Below, piece after piece: positions 45,254 through 53,162 of a stretch of DNA of 64,000 bases. The position numbers and the translations under genes were made by a program. Source of the stretch: Shewanella putrefaciens. Its GTDB lineage: Bacteria; Pseudomonadota; Gammaproteobacteria; Enterobacterales; Shewanellaceae. Below the pieces are notes generated by a model. The model did not search any database and was not told the DNA's origin. It saw only the letters and a list, made by a program, of their open reading frames with translations. How positions within the stretch are numbered: the first letter of the stretch is position 1; each line of letters starts with the position of its first letter. The stretch spans positions 2,002,501 through 2,066,500 of the forward strand of contig NZ_CP066369.1 of NCBI RefSeq assembly GCF_016406305.1, given 5' to 3'.

Positions 45254-46630
45254 TCAACACTCAACAATGTTGACCGCTAGGCCGCCTTTGGCGGTTTCTT
45301 TGTATTTGCTGCGCATATCTTTGCCGGTGTCCATCATGGTTTTGATCACTTTATCCAGTGAAACCTTATGGTTACCGTCACCGCGTAGGGCCATACGCGA
45401 GGCGTTGATCGCTTTGATCGCGCCCATGGCATTACGTTCGATACAAGGCACTTGCACTAGGCCGCCCACAGGATCGCAGGTTAGACCTAAGTTATGTTCC
45501 ATGCCGATTTCAGCCGCGTTTTCAACGTGCTCAACCGTGCCGCCCATGATCTCAGTCAGAGCGCCAGCGGCCATAGAGCAGGCCACGCCCACTTCACCTT
45601 GGCAGCCGACTTCGGCGCCCGAAATCGAAGCATTTTTCTTGTACAAAATACCAATCGCGGCGGCAGTTAATAAATAACGGGCGCAGACATCGATATCCAC
45701 TTCTTGTACGAAGGTGTCGTAATAGCATAAAACCGCAGGAATAATCCCGGCTGCACCGTTAGTTGGTGCTGTGACAACGCGATCGCCGGCGGCATTTTGC
45801 TCGTTGACCGACAGGGCGAATAAATCAACCCAATCCATAGCCGTTAATGGATCGACATTGTTACGGCCTTCGGCTTTCAGGCGGCGGTACAGTGCAGGGG
45901 CGCGGCGACGCAGTTTTAAGCCGCCGGGTAAAATACCTTCCTTCTGATAACCGCGCTCGATACAGGTTTTCATGGTCTGCCAAATATTCCACAGCTTGGC
46001 TTTGACTTCCTCTTCGCTGGCTAAACTCAGTTCGTTCGCCATCATTAAAGAAGAAATGCTGAGACCTTGTTCTCCGCATAATTCCAGTAAGTGAGCCGCA
46101 CTCACAAAATCAAAAGGTGCCGATTCAATTTGTGAGGCTGGCGATGCATTACGCTGGCTGATTTCATCTTCATCTAAGATAAAGCCGCCGCCGACAGAAT
46201 AGTAAGTGCGTTCGAAAATGCATTTATCCTTGCTGTAGGCGTATAAGGTCATCGCATTGGCGTGGGCTGGCAGGGTTTTACGTCTGTGGTAGGTAATGCC
46301 GTCTTCACGGGTAAATTTAACGATTTTCCCGGTGCTGAGTGTTAGGGTTTCACTCTTAGATACATGCTCAAGGATGCCATCTATGCTGTCGGTATCGACG
46401 GTTTCAGGATCTTCACCCATCAGACCTAAAATGACGGCTTTACCTGTACCGTGGCCTTTACCTGTTTGTCCGAGGGAGCCAAAGAGTTCGGCTCTTAGTT
46501 CATCCACTTGGGAAATAAGATCGCCGTCGGCGAGGTGCTGCATAAAAATTTTGCCCGCTTTCATTGGGCCGACAGTATGTGAACTCGAAGGGCCAATGCC
46601 GATCTTGAACATATCAAATACGCTAATCAT
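45254..46630 (-). CDS. sdaA: L-serine ammonia-lyase (iron-sulfur type)
   Basis: 458 aa, close to E. coli SdaA (454). It converts L-serine to pyruvate and ammonia using a [4Fe-4S] cluster. The N-terminal beta domain begins MISVFDMFKIGIGPSSSHTVGPMKAG; the alpha domain contains APTNGAAGIIPAVL, and the cluster cysteines lie in LTCDPVGGLVQVPCIERN and near the end. No PLP-lysine is expected in this family. Confidence 0.96.
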   Translation of the reverse strand: MISVFDMFKIGIGPSSSHTVGPMKAGKIFMQHLADGDLISQVDELRAELFGSLGQTGKGHGTGKAVILGLMGEDPETVDTDSIDGILEHVSKSETLTLSTGKIVKFTREDGITYHRRKTLPAHANAMTLYAYSKDKCIFERTYYSVGGGFILDEDEISQRNASPASQIESAPFDFVSAAHLLELCGEQGLSISSLMMANELSLASEEEVKAKLWNIWQTMKTCIERGYQKEGILPGGLKLRRRAPALYRRLKAEGRNNVDPLTAMDWVDLFALSVNEQNAAGDRVVTAPTNGAAGIIPAVLCYYDTFVQEVDIDVCARYLLTAAAIGILYKKNASISGAEVGCQGEVGVACSMAAGALTEIMGGTVEHVENAAEIGMEHNLGLTCDPVGGLVQVPCIERNAMGAIKAINASRMALRGDGNHKVSLDKVIKTMMDTGKDMRSKYKETAKGGLAVNIVEC

Positions 46631-46707
46631 GGTTGAAGTCCTGTTGTGTCTTACTTTTTATTCTAGTCTGAGCCCACGGGATTGCTCGCCGTCCGGTATA
46701 AAGCAGG

Positions 46708-46956
46708 CTAGCCTTGTTGACGTAAACTCTGGCAAACTGCAGGCAGCTTTTCGACGGGATCTGCTTGTGTGATACTCTTGCTATCAGTATCACATAGAAC
46801 CGTGTGACAATTCACATTAGTTTTTTTGATTTGAAAGGCTTCGGATAAGTTGAGCTTAACTCGCCATATCGGTTTACCCTGCCAGAGGGTAAGATTGTCG
46901 GTTTTAAAAGGGCTGTAATAGTGAATAGTTCGCTTTTTTGGTGATTTGTGTGACAC
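46708..46956 (-). CDS. possible small protein of unknown function
   Basis: 82 codons from a GTG, or fewer. The frame fills much of the 387-base gap between sdaA and nagZ and has an ordinary-looking composition, but I see no ribosome site and recognise no family. It may be spurious. If it is not real, this gap contains only promoters. Confidence 0.25.
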   Translation of the reverse strand: MSHKSPKKRTIHYYSPFKTDNLTLWQGKPIWRVKLNLSEAFQIKKTNVNCHTVLCDTDSKSITQADPVEKLPAVCQSLRQQG

Positions 46957-47017
46957 ACACTGACTTTAGCTATTGTGGTTATTTTTTGAGTATGAATGAA
47001 TATTTTTAGGGAGAAGT

Positions 47018-48046
47018 ATGAGTTATTTAATGTTGGATTTGCTCTCGGTGGATGTCAGTGAGGCTGAAGCTGCAATGCTTAGCCATCCACAGGTGGGTGG
47101 CTTAATTCTATTTTCCCGCAATTTTTCGAGCCGCGCGCAGCTGATCTCCTTAGTACAACAGATCCGCCAAATTCGCCCCGATATTCTGATCGCCGTTGAC
47201 CATGAAGGTGGCCGGGTGCAACGTTTTCGGGATGGTTTTACGCTAATTCCGGCGATGGGGGACATTTTACCTGCCGCTAAAGGCGATATGGCACTGGCAA
47301 AACGTTGGGCCTGTGAGCTGGGTTTTTTGATGGCCATTGAGTTATTAGCCTGCGATATCGATTTAAGTTTTGCGCCAGTGTTGGATCTGAATGGTATAAG
47401 CCAAGTGATTGGTAAGCGTAGCTTTAGTGCGGATCCCGCTGAGGTCATCGCGCTAGCAGAGCGTTTTATCGAGGGGATGGCCGAGGCTGGTATGGGCGCT
47501 GTGGGCAAACATTTCCCCGGCCATGGTAGTGTTGCCGCCGACTCACATATCGCCCAACCCATAGATGATCGCGAAGCCGAAGCTATCTTTAATAAAGATA
47601 TTTTGCCCTTTAAGGCATTGATAGCGAAAGGACAATTATCGGGGATCATGCCGGCCCATGTTATTTACCCTAAGATTGATCCTAATCCTGCAGGTTTTTC
47701 ACCTTATTGGCTGCAACGGGTGTTACGTGAGGAACTGGGCTTTAAAGGGGTGATTTTTTCCGATGATTTAGGCATGAAGGGCGCCTCATTTGCTGGTGAT
47801 TACCTTGGCCGTGCACAGGCTGCATTGGATGCGGGCTGTGACATGATTTTAGTCTGTAATGATAATCCGGGTGTGATGTCACTGTTAGAGGGCTTTGTTT
47901 GGCCCGCGGCGGCACCCCAATATCCCGCCAGTTTGCTCAAGCCTAATGCGGCTCAAACGGCGTTGGCGCTGGAGAATAGTGCCCGCTGGGAAAATGCAAA
48001 ACAGTTGGCGGAGCAAATTTGTTTGGCACAACAGGCAAAAGTTTGA
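47018..48046 (+). CDS. nagZ: beta-N-acetylhexosaminidase (peptidoglycan recycling)
   Basis: 342 aa GH3 enzyme, cytoplasmic. It removes GlcNAc from anhydro-muropeptides. LIAVDHEGGRVQRFR, the KHFPGHGSVAADSH loop with the catalytic His/Asp pair, and the FSDDLGMKGA nucleophile Asp are all present. AGGGAG lies just before the ATG. The order nagZ-ycfP is as in E. coli. Confidence 0.96.
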   Translation: MSYLMLDLLSVDVSEAEAAMLSHPQVGGLILFSRNFSSRAQLISLVQQIRQIRPDILIAVDHEGGRVQRFRDGFTLIPAMGDILPAAKGDMALAKRWACELGFLMAIELLACDIDLSFAPVLDLNGISQVIGKRSFSADPAEVIALAERFIEGMAEAGMGAVGKHFPGHGSVAADSHIAQPIDDREAEAIFNKDILPFKALIAKGQLSGIMPAHVIYPKIDPNPAGFSPYWLQRVLREELGFKGVIFSDDLGMKGASFAGDYLGRAQAALDAGCDMILVCNDNPGVMSLLEGFVWPAAAPQYPASLLKPNAAQTALALENSARWENAKQLAEQICLAQQAKV

Positions 48047-48139
48047 TGCAACGCAAGGTTCTTGCGTAAACTTTTGCTAGGGTAAAGGGTGTCACTCGTT
48101 AACAACCCGCGTTATCTCACACAATTAAAAGGCCTTGAT

Positions 48140-48679
48140 ATGATTTTCTATCTTCACGGATTTGATGCTACTAGCCCTGGTAATCATGAGAAAATGCGGC
48201 AGTTGCAGTTTATTGACCCCGATGTGCGTTTATTAAGTTACAGCACGCTACACCCTAGGCACGATATGCAGCATCTGCTCAAGGAAGTGGCTAAGCAGAT
48301 GCAATATACCGACGACCCAGCGCCTTTGATGGTTGGCGTTGGGCTCGGGGGATATTGGGCCGAGCGAATTGGCTTTTTAAACGGCCTAAAATCAGTGTTA
48401 ATTAACCCCAACTTGCACCCTGAAGAGAATATGCAGGGCAAGATTGACCGCCCTGAAGAATATGCCGATATTGCGAATAAATGTGTATCGCAATTTCGAC
48501 TTAAAAACACCCAAAGAGCCATGTGTATTTTTTCTGTCAGTGATGGGGTGTTCGATAATCAGCAACTCGCTAGCGAGTTAAAGCCCTATTATTCGATTGA
48601 ATGGGATGAAGTTCAGCCCCATAAATTCCCCCAACTCGCTGCACATCTTCCCAAAATAAAAGCGTTTAAGTTGGCGTGA
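48140..48679 (+). CDS. ycfP: YcfP family alpha/beta-fold protein (UPF0227)
   Basis: 179 aa from the ATG at 48140 (AAGG upstream), which matches YcfP (180 aa) and its N-terminus MIFYLHGFD. Conserved blocks include [28 protein letters not shown] and [12 protein letters not shown]. It has a hydrolase fold, with Gly in place of Ser in the GxGxG elbow, so esterase activity is doubtful. The function is unknown. Confidence 0.92.
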   Translation: MIFYLHGFDATSPGNHEKMRQLQFIDPDVRLLSYSTLHPRHDMQHLLKEVAKQMQYTDDPAPLMVGVGLGGYWAERIGFLNGLKSVLINPNLHPEENMQGKIDRPEEYADIANKCVSQFRLKNTQRAMCIFSVSDGVFDNQQLASELKPYYSIEWDEVQPHKFPQLAAHLPKIKAFKLA

Positions 48680-48977
48680 TTCATATTTTGGAATAAACAC
48701 ATCACTCCTTTCTTTATATCTAAGAGGGGAGTGGGTTTATCTCATCGGCTATTCCGCCTTATGGTTTTGGATTTTGTACTTCATGTGGCGGACATTGCGA
48801 CTTTGAATATGACTGTGGCTATTGGGAATATTTTTAAGTAGAGCACGTTGAGGGCTCTAGATTATAAAATTGACTATGTTAGTTTTGGATAGAAATTTGT
48901 TGGTAACCAGTGCGGGGGATAGGCAACTTGGGTTTTAGAGGTTTAGCGTTGACTGGTATCCACGCATTTAGGCTTGT
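48680..48977. other. gene-free stretch between ycfP and the REP-like element
   Basis: About 300 bases with no credible coding frame, RNA gene or clear terminator. The REP-like element follows. Confidence 0.4.
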
Positions 48978-49072
48978 CATGGCATTCACTCACCGACTCG
49001 CAGCCAGTCCATCCTTGGATGCTCGACCGCCCCGTCCATGGGGCGGACGGTCGTCTCGCTAATCACCATGGC
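48978..49072 (-). repeat. REP-like palindromic element, copy 2 (inverted)
   Basis: The reverse complement of this stretch is nearly identical to 22711-22807, including the CCGTCC/GGACGG hairpin, GCATCCAAGGATGGACT and the CCATGG end. It lies 125 bases downstream of the RAYT-type transposase gene, the usual position of a REP substrate relative to its RAYT. Confidence 0.8.
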
Positions 49073-49196
49073 ACGCCTTTCGAGCGCACGCGTAACCTGT
49101 AGGTTCTAAAGACTAGATCTAACACTAACTTTTTATAAAATTTAGTTATAAATGCCTTAGAAAAGCCGTTTTGTTAAGACCAAAAACATGAAGAGC

Positions 49197-50231
49197 TTAA
49201 GGATGTAACGCTTGGCTTGATGCTTTGCCTTTACACCATTTCCCGCTGTTGTGCTGCTTTTTAAACTCGCACATCGCATCCCATCGACCACTTATACCAC
49301 TGTATTGACGGCGAAATTCTTTAGCTGAAGTGAGCCAAGCATCGGGCGCAATGCCTAATTCATTAAGCAGTTTGGGTCGTTGATTATCGATATAACCTTT
49401 TTTATCTTGGCGAATCGCTCTGCCTGTCCAATCTATCAGTTCCAGATAATCGGCAAAATGAAATGGAATGCCAGATTGTTGACTTAGATGTGTTGAACCA
49501 TCAAATTTGGCGAGGGATGGGTGTGTTGTTTGCGGTCGTTTATTGGCGGATTGAACCAGTGTGTTAAGTGAGGGAAAAGCGTCATCTTGCGGGTCTAGCG
49601 AGCTAATTCTTTCTTGAATCGATGTAAAATCAGAGGATTGCAAAGAGTCAGCAATTCCTGCCCTGATTGGATTTAAATCCACATACATCATGCATGCCAG
49701 CAAAGCTTGCTCATCTAACAGCGCTTGCGATTTAAACCGACCTTCCCAGAAAGCGCCTTTACACTCATCTTCACGATTGGCCTTACGGGCAATTTCTTCA
49801 TTTAAACAGCGCATAAACCAAGATATGCTGGATAAACGCTCATGCCACTCAGCGAGTAAGCCATCAAGCAACATGACTTCACCGTCGATTAAAGCATCAC
49901 CATTCATATACTTAGTGGCGACGGCATGGCCTTTAGTGATTTGACACCAGCGGCTGATAATGTCTTTTTGTGTTAACGATTTTGCCTTGTCGACATCAAT
50001 TTTAAGCACTAAATGATAGTGGTTGCTCATCACCGCATAGGCGCAAATATCAATGCAAAAAATCGCAGATAATGCCTTGATTTTACCCACAATCCAGCCA
50101 CGTCTATGCTCGTAACTGCGGCCCGTGAGTTTATCCTCACCACACAAGAAAGCCCTACGAACACAGCGATTTATCACATGATAGAAAGGCGTCGCACTGG
50201 CATCAATTAACTGTCTTCTGGCCGAGGTCAT
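49197..50231 (-). CDS. REP-associated (RAYT-like) Y1/HUH transposase
   Basis: 344 aa from the ATG at 50231 (GGAG 6 bases upstream). N-terminal Y1-transposase fold with FYHVINRCVRRAFLC and the HUH metal motif NHYHLVL. The later block FWEGRFKSQALLDE...YVDLNPIRAG is typical of REP-associated transposases. At the helix where the nucleophilic Tyr is usually found (YARxFN), the sequence reads IARKAN, so the catalytic residue is missing or lies elsewhere. The C-terminal about 120 residues are an extension. A REP-like element lies just downstream. Confidence 0.85.
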   Translation of the reverse strand: MTSARRQLIDASATPFYHVINRCVRRAFLCGEDKLTGRSYEHRRGWIVGKIKALSAIFCIDICAYAVMSNHYHLVLKIDVDKAKSLTQKDIISRWCQITKGHAVATKYMNGDALIDGEVMLLDGLLAEWHERLSSISWFMRCLNEEIARKANREDECKGAFWEGRFKSQALLDEQALLACMMYVDLNPIRAGIADSLQSSDFTSIQERISSLDPQDDAFPSLNTLVQSANKRPQTTHPSLAKFDGSTHLSQQSGIPFHFADYLELIDWTGRAIRQDKKGYIDNQRPKLLNELGIAPDAWLTSAKEFRRQYSGISGRWDAMCEFKKQHNSGKWCKGKASSQALHP

Positions 50232-50300
50232 CACAAACTCCACACAGACAAAATCAGGATAATTTAAAGCCTAGTTGAGGGGGCTGAAAAACACAAAAAG

Positions 50301-50342
50301 ATGTGGCTGTCCTTGCTTTTTATGTGGCTGTCCTTGCTTTTT
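50301..50342. repeat. 21-base tandem duplication upstream of the RAYT gene
   Basis: ATGTGGCTGTCCTTGCTTTT plus T occurs twice head to tail (50301-50321, 50322-50342), then the inverted repeat GCTTTTTTAGCAGCCAGCG follows. It lies between the RAYT and HEPN-like genes and may be part of the mobile element's end. Confidence 0.8.
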
Positions 50343-50397
50343 CTGCTTTTTTAGCAGCCAGCGTTTTTTGCTGGCGATAAAATTTTATTGTTATAAG

Positions 50398-50916
50398 TCA
50401 TTTGAGAGATGCCAGAAAAATCAACTCTTGCACGACATTTCTTATATCTGCCATTACATTGTCGATATCCCGCCTCTGAGCAATAAATCTTCTGCTATGG
50501 GCTGATTTATCACCAATATCTTTAAGTGCTTTAAGTGATTTTTTAGCGTTACGACCAATATTCCATGAACTTTCTGATAAAGCTGCTGAAATCAAATCGC
50601 TTAAATATAGGAAATCGCCGTCACTATTTTGTATTTTGTTGGCAATACCTTTTGATTCAAAGCATTCAATAATAAGAGTTTCAATCAGGCGCCTGATCAT
50701 TACTGCACAACTATCATACCAGCCATTTTCATAAGTTCCATTTATCTGATGTGATAGCTTTTCTATATATCCCCGAGTCCCTTTTACCAATGACAAATAG
50801 ATTATCGGTTGCTCTATGCTATGTCCCGTATCTTCCGGGGGGGGATTTTTCGCCCTTAACTCATCACTAAGAGCTTTAATCTTTGACAGAGTTAGCAACG
50901 CATTTTCGTTTAACAT
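50398..50916 (-). CDS. DUF4145-like / HEPN-superfamily protein
   Basis: 172 aa, all-helical. NGWYDSCAVMIRRLIETLIIECF (about 65-87) and LKALKDIGDKSAHSRRF (about 129-145) match the DUF4145/HEPN pattern of paired helices with a conserved Arg and a GDKSAH-type His. HEPN proteins are often ribonucleases or RNA-binding parts of defence systems. Its ATG overlaps the stop codon of the DUF5343 gene (TGATG), so translation is coupled. Pro codons near residue 25 form a C8 run (50837-50844). Confidence 0.65.
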   Translation of the reverse strand: MLNENALLTLSKIKALSDELRAKNPPPEDTGHSIEQPIIYLSLVKGTRGYIEKLSHQINGTYENGWYDSCAVMIRRLIETLIIECFESKGIANKIQNSDGDFLYLSDLISAALSESSWNIGRNAKKSLKALKDIGDKSAHSRRFIAQRRDIDNVMADIRNVVQELIFLASLK

Positions 50917-51608
50917 CAGCTCTTAAAACCTTTCAAATGTTTAGCCATAGATTCAAAAATTTTATCTATTTGCTCTGGTGAGCTTTCAGGTGATATATGA
51001 ACTTGAACATCAATATGTAGCCGTGGTGAAAAGCCAGGTGAACTATTGTTCTCAGCTGAACTCTGCTCAGATTTTTCTTCGACGTTTGCCTTATTATTCT
51101 TTTCTGGCAATGCCTTTTTTTCAGATTTTACTTTTTCGAGTTTTGGTTTAGCTACTTTGGCTTTCGTTGGCTCTTTCACACTATCTGGACTTTTCTGAAG
51201 TAGCATTAGATAAGTCGAAGCAAACATTTTTGCAGCAGGCTCTCCGACTTTTGCATCTCTCATAAACCAAGATGTGACATCAGCAGGTTGTGCGTCAGCA
51301 GTGTGGAAAAGATCTTGTAGTTCCTGAGGGTATATAGATTCAATTATTTTTTCACAGACCTCTGGATATTTAGAGTCGTCTCGCCAGTCGTAAGCCAGCT
51401 CGGTAGGCTTTGACTCTTCACTTATTATTCCCAGTAGTTTTAAGGGCGAGATAACATTGGCCCTGGCAGAGCCTTCAGCCATTCCCATCGCACTTGCTAC
51501 GTATGAAGCACTTATTTCATTAGGCACTCTTTGCTTCAGCTTGTCTCTCAAACCAAACCAGTTAGCTTGAGCAATTTTTGGATATCCCTTCTTTTTCTCT
51601 TCAGCCAT
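50916..51608 (-). CDS. DUF5343 domain protein
   Basis: 230 aa. The N-terminal DUF5343 domain (about 7-135) has YPKIAQANWFGLRDKLKQ, a winged-helix-like SYVASAMGMAEGSARANVISPLK segment, and YPQELQDLF. A Lys/Ser/Glu-rich linker (about 148-195) leads to the conserved C-terminal block LHIDVQVHISPESSPEQIDKIFESMAKHL. The winged helix suggests nucleic-acid binding. It is the first gene of a coupled pair with the HEPN-like protein. The family has no established function; I infer a defence or toxin-antitoxin type role only from context. Confidence 0.72.
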   Translation of the reverse strand: MAEEKKKGYPKIAQANWFGLRDKLKQRVPNEISASYVASAMGMAEGSARANVISPLKLLGIISEESKPTELAYDWRDDSKYPEVCEKIIESIYPQELQDLFHTADAQPADVTSWFMRDAKVGEPAAKMFASTYLMLLQKSPDSVKEPTKAKVAKPKLEKVKSEKKALPEKNNKANVEEKSEQSSAENNSSPGFSPRLHIDVQVHISPESSPEQIDKIFESMAKHLKGFKS

Positions 51609-51637
51609 ATTAAAACTTCCTAATTTGATGATTTGAC

Positions 51638-51697
51638 TTATAACGTCTTAGTATTTATGCGCTGCGCTGTTTGCAGGGCATAAATCGCTTGTTGGAC
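51638..51697 (-). repeat. attC-like site upstream of the DUF5343 gene
   Basis: Read on the minus strand: GTCCAACAAGCG (RYYYAAC box perfect), stem ATTTATGC/GCATAAAT around CCTGCAAACAGCGCAGC, then ACTAAGAC and GTTATAA as a weak R' box. The DUF5343 ATG lies 30 bases further on. The size (60 bases) and layout fit a short integron attC, but orientation is uncertain because both ends are partly degenerate. Confidence 0.45.
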
Positions 51698-52192
51698 TTG
51701 GCAGCTGCCACATCCGTGTAAAGGGATATAGATGATGCTATAGGAATTTGCTTTTTTGCGGTAGCGTTTTTTTTATACAGATTGATGGGTAGTTGATTGA
51801 TATCGTTTTAGCTTTCTCATTCTTTAATTCTCACGTCAGACAGATTGTTGACCTTGATTGACAGCATTCTGGCCCCGTATTCGTAGTAACACCCTTACCA
51901 CATTTTCTCATTGGCTAACGTAATTGCGGTTGGATAACGGAAAAAGCCAGAACTTTGTAGCATTACTAAAATTGGGTCAATGTTCTGATGTTGGAGTTAG
52001 CTAGATGTCACTTTGCTAACGAGGAATGGGGCAATAGTTTTTTAGCTGAACGAACTGCCAGAGGGGTCGTGAAGATTGGCATTGTTGCAACCGTGACCGT
52101 TGGTTACATGGCCGCTCTTTCACGTCTGACCCATAGGGATATGGGAAATGTCTATGATGTCGGGAACATCATTGACCCTGTGAACGCGGCAT
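51698..52192. other. gene-poor accessory stretch
   Basis: About 500 bases between the attC-like site and the gene fragment at 52193. A plus-strand frame of 88 codons (51988-52254) overlaps it but has no ribosome site or recognisable family, and I do not accept it as a gene. No RNA gene is seen. Confidence 0.35.
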
Positions 52193-52432
52193 TTACACTT
52201 CGGTGTAAAGCAGATGTCGTCGCCGCTTTTCTAAGTGTTCGCTGTAATCGGTGAGTTGTTGCAACGTACCCACTGGGCCATAATAGCTTGCCAAACTCGG
52301 TGATGAGCTTGAGCCCGTTATCATGGGGATATTGAGTCTTGTCAGTAACTTGTCACTACTTTCACAAATGAAGCCACATTTATCCTTGCGAATGATTCGT
52401 CCTGAATCATCTAGCTGGTTGCAAGCTGATTC
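52193..52432 (-). pseudogene. 3' fragment of an unidentified gene
   Basis: 79 codons open on the minus strand, ending HLLYTEV-stop, with protein-like sequence (CGFICESSDKLLTRLNIPM, LASYYGPVGTLQQLTDY). It is closed upstream by an in-frame TGA with no ribosome site or good start, so it looks like the tail of a disrupted gene. The family is not recognised. Confidence 0.35.
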
Positions 52433-52603
52433 TCAGCAAAAAGCATTATATTGATTAGGTCTGGATAGGTTTATTTTTCAAACTCTTGAAAATAATTATT
52501 TATTGTGTAAAGTAGCGACCCTTGTCATTTTGTAACAAAATGCTACAAAGTTGATGCTATCTTTGTCCAGTAATTGGATATCCCTTTGCGTATGTCGCCC
52601 GAC

Positions 52604-52638
52604 ACAGCTAACAGCAGTCTTGTTAGCTGTTTTTTTTT
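52604..52638 (+). terminator. orphan Rho-independent terminator
   Basis: ACAGCTAACA/TGTTAGCTGT stem with loop GCAGTCT, followed by eight T. No credible plus-strand gene precedes it, so it may end a small RNA from about 52540, where TTGTCA-N16-TACAAA could be a promoter. Confidence 0.7.
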
Positions 52639-52755
52639 GCCTAAAAATAATCTCTATTTGTTTTTTGCTCTACAGATCTAGAGGTTAACACTTAGCCTTT
52701 GGATAATTGCGGCTATGCTTAATCCAATAATTAGATGTGTGTAAAGGGGCGTGAA

Positions 52756-53031
52756 ATGAAGCGAGTATTAATTCGTTTGACTGGTAAAGTACAAGGTGTG
52801 GGATGTCGGCATGCGATACTGACAAAGGCGAGAGCCTTAGGTGTGACAGGTTATGTGACCAACTGTAGCGATGGCAGTGTTGAAGTGTTAGCCCAAGGCA
52901 GTGATATTGCCGTGAATAACTTGATTGCCTGGTGCGAAGTGAGTGTGCCCTGCACCGACGGACTCACAGTGACTGTGGGGGAAGATAAAGCCGATGATAT
53001 TTACCTCGACTTTTCGATTGTGCAATCTTAG
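52756..53031 (+). CDS. acyP: acylphosphatase
   Basis: 91 aa from the ATG at 52756, with AAGGGG upstream; this is the standard acylphosphatase length. It hydrolyses acyl phosphates. The phosphate-binding loop reads KVQGVGCRHAI, with the essential Arg, and VTGYVTNCSDGSVEVLAQG contains the catalytic Asn. The Cys before the Arg replaces the usual Phe/Tyr. Confidence 0.92.
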   Translation: MKRVLIRLTGKVQGVGCRHAILTKARALGVTGYVTNCSDGSVEVLAQGSDIAVNNLIAWCEVSVPCTDGLTVTVGEDKADDIYLDFSIVQS

Positions 53032-53073
53032 CTTGTTGTATTAGCCCATTGGATTAGCTTGTTGTATTAGCCC
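53028..53073. repeat. 20-base direct repeat after acyP
   Basis: TTAGCTTGTTGTATTAGCCC occurs at 53028-53047 and 53054-53073, the first copy overlapping the acyP stop codon. No terminator-like structure is seen. Confidence 0.75.
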
Positions 53074-53162
53074 GTTTTATTGCTAAATACACAGTGGAAA
53101 ATGTGAACAGGGATAGCCAGTTAACAACCTTGACTGCCATTGGCTATCCCACACTTACATAA

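Noticed and set aside
50301..50342. CRISPR array
   Set aside because: Only two head-to-tail units with no spacer between; a simple tandem duplication.
51988..52254. 88-codon plus-strand frame in the accessory patch
   Set aside because: No ribosome site and no family. It overlaps a more protein-like frame on the minus strand. Kept only as a note.
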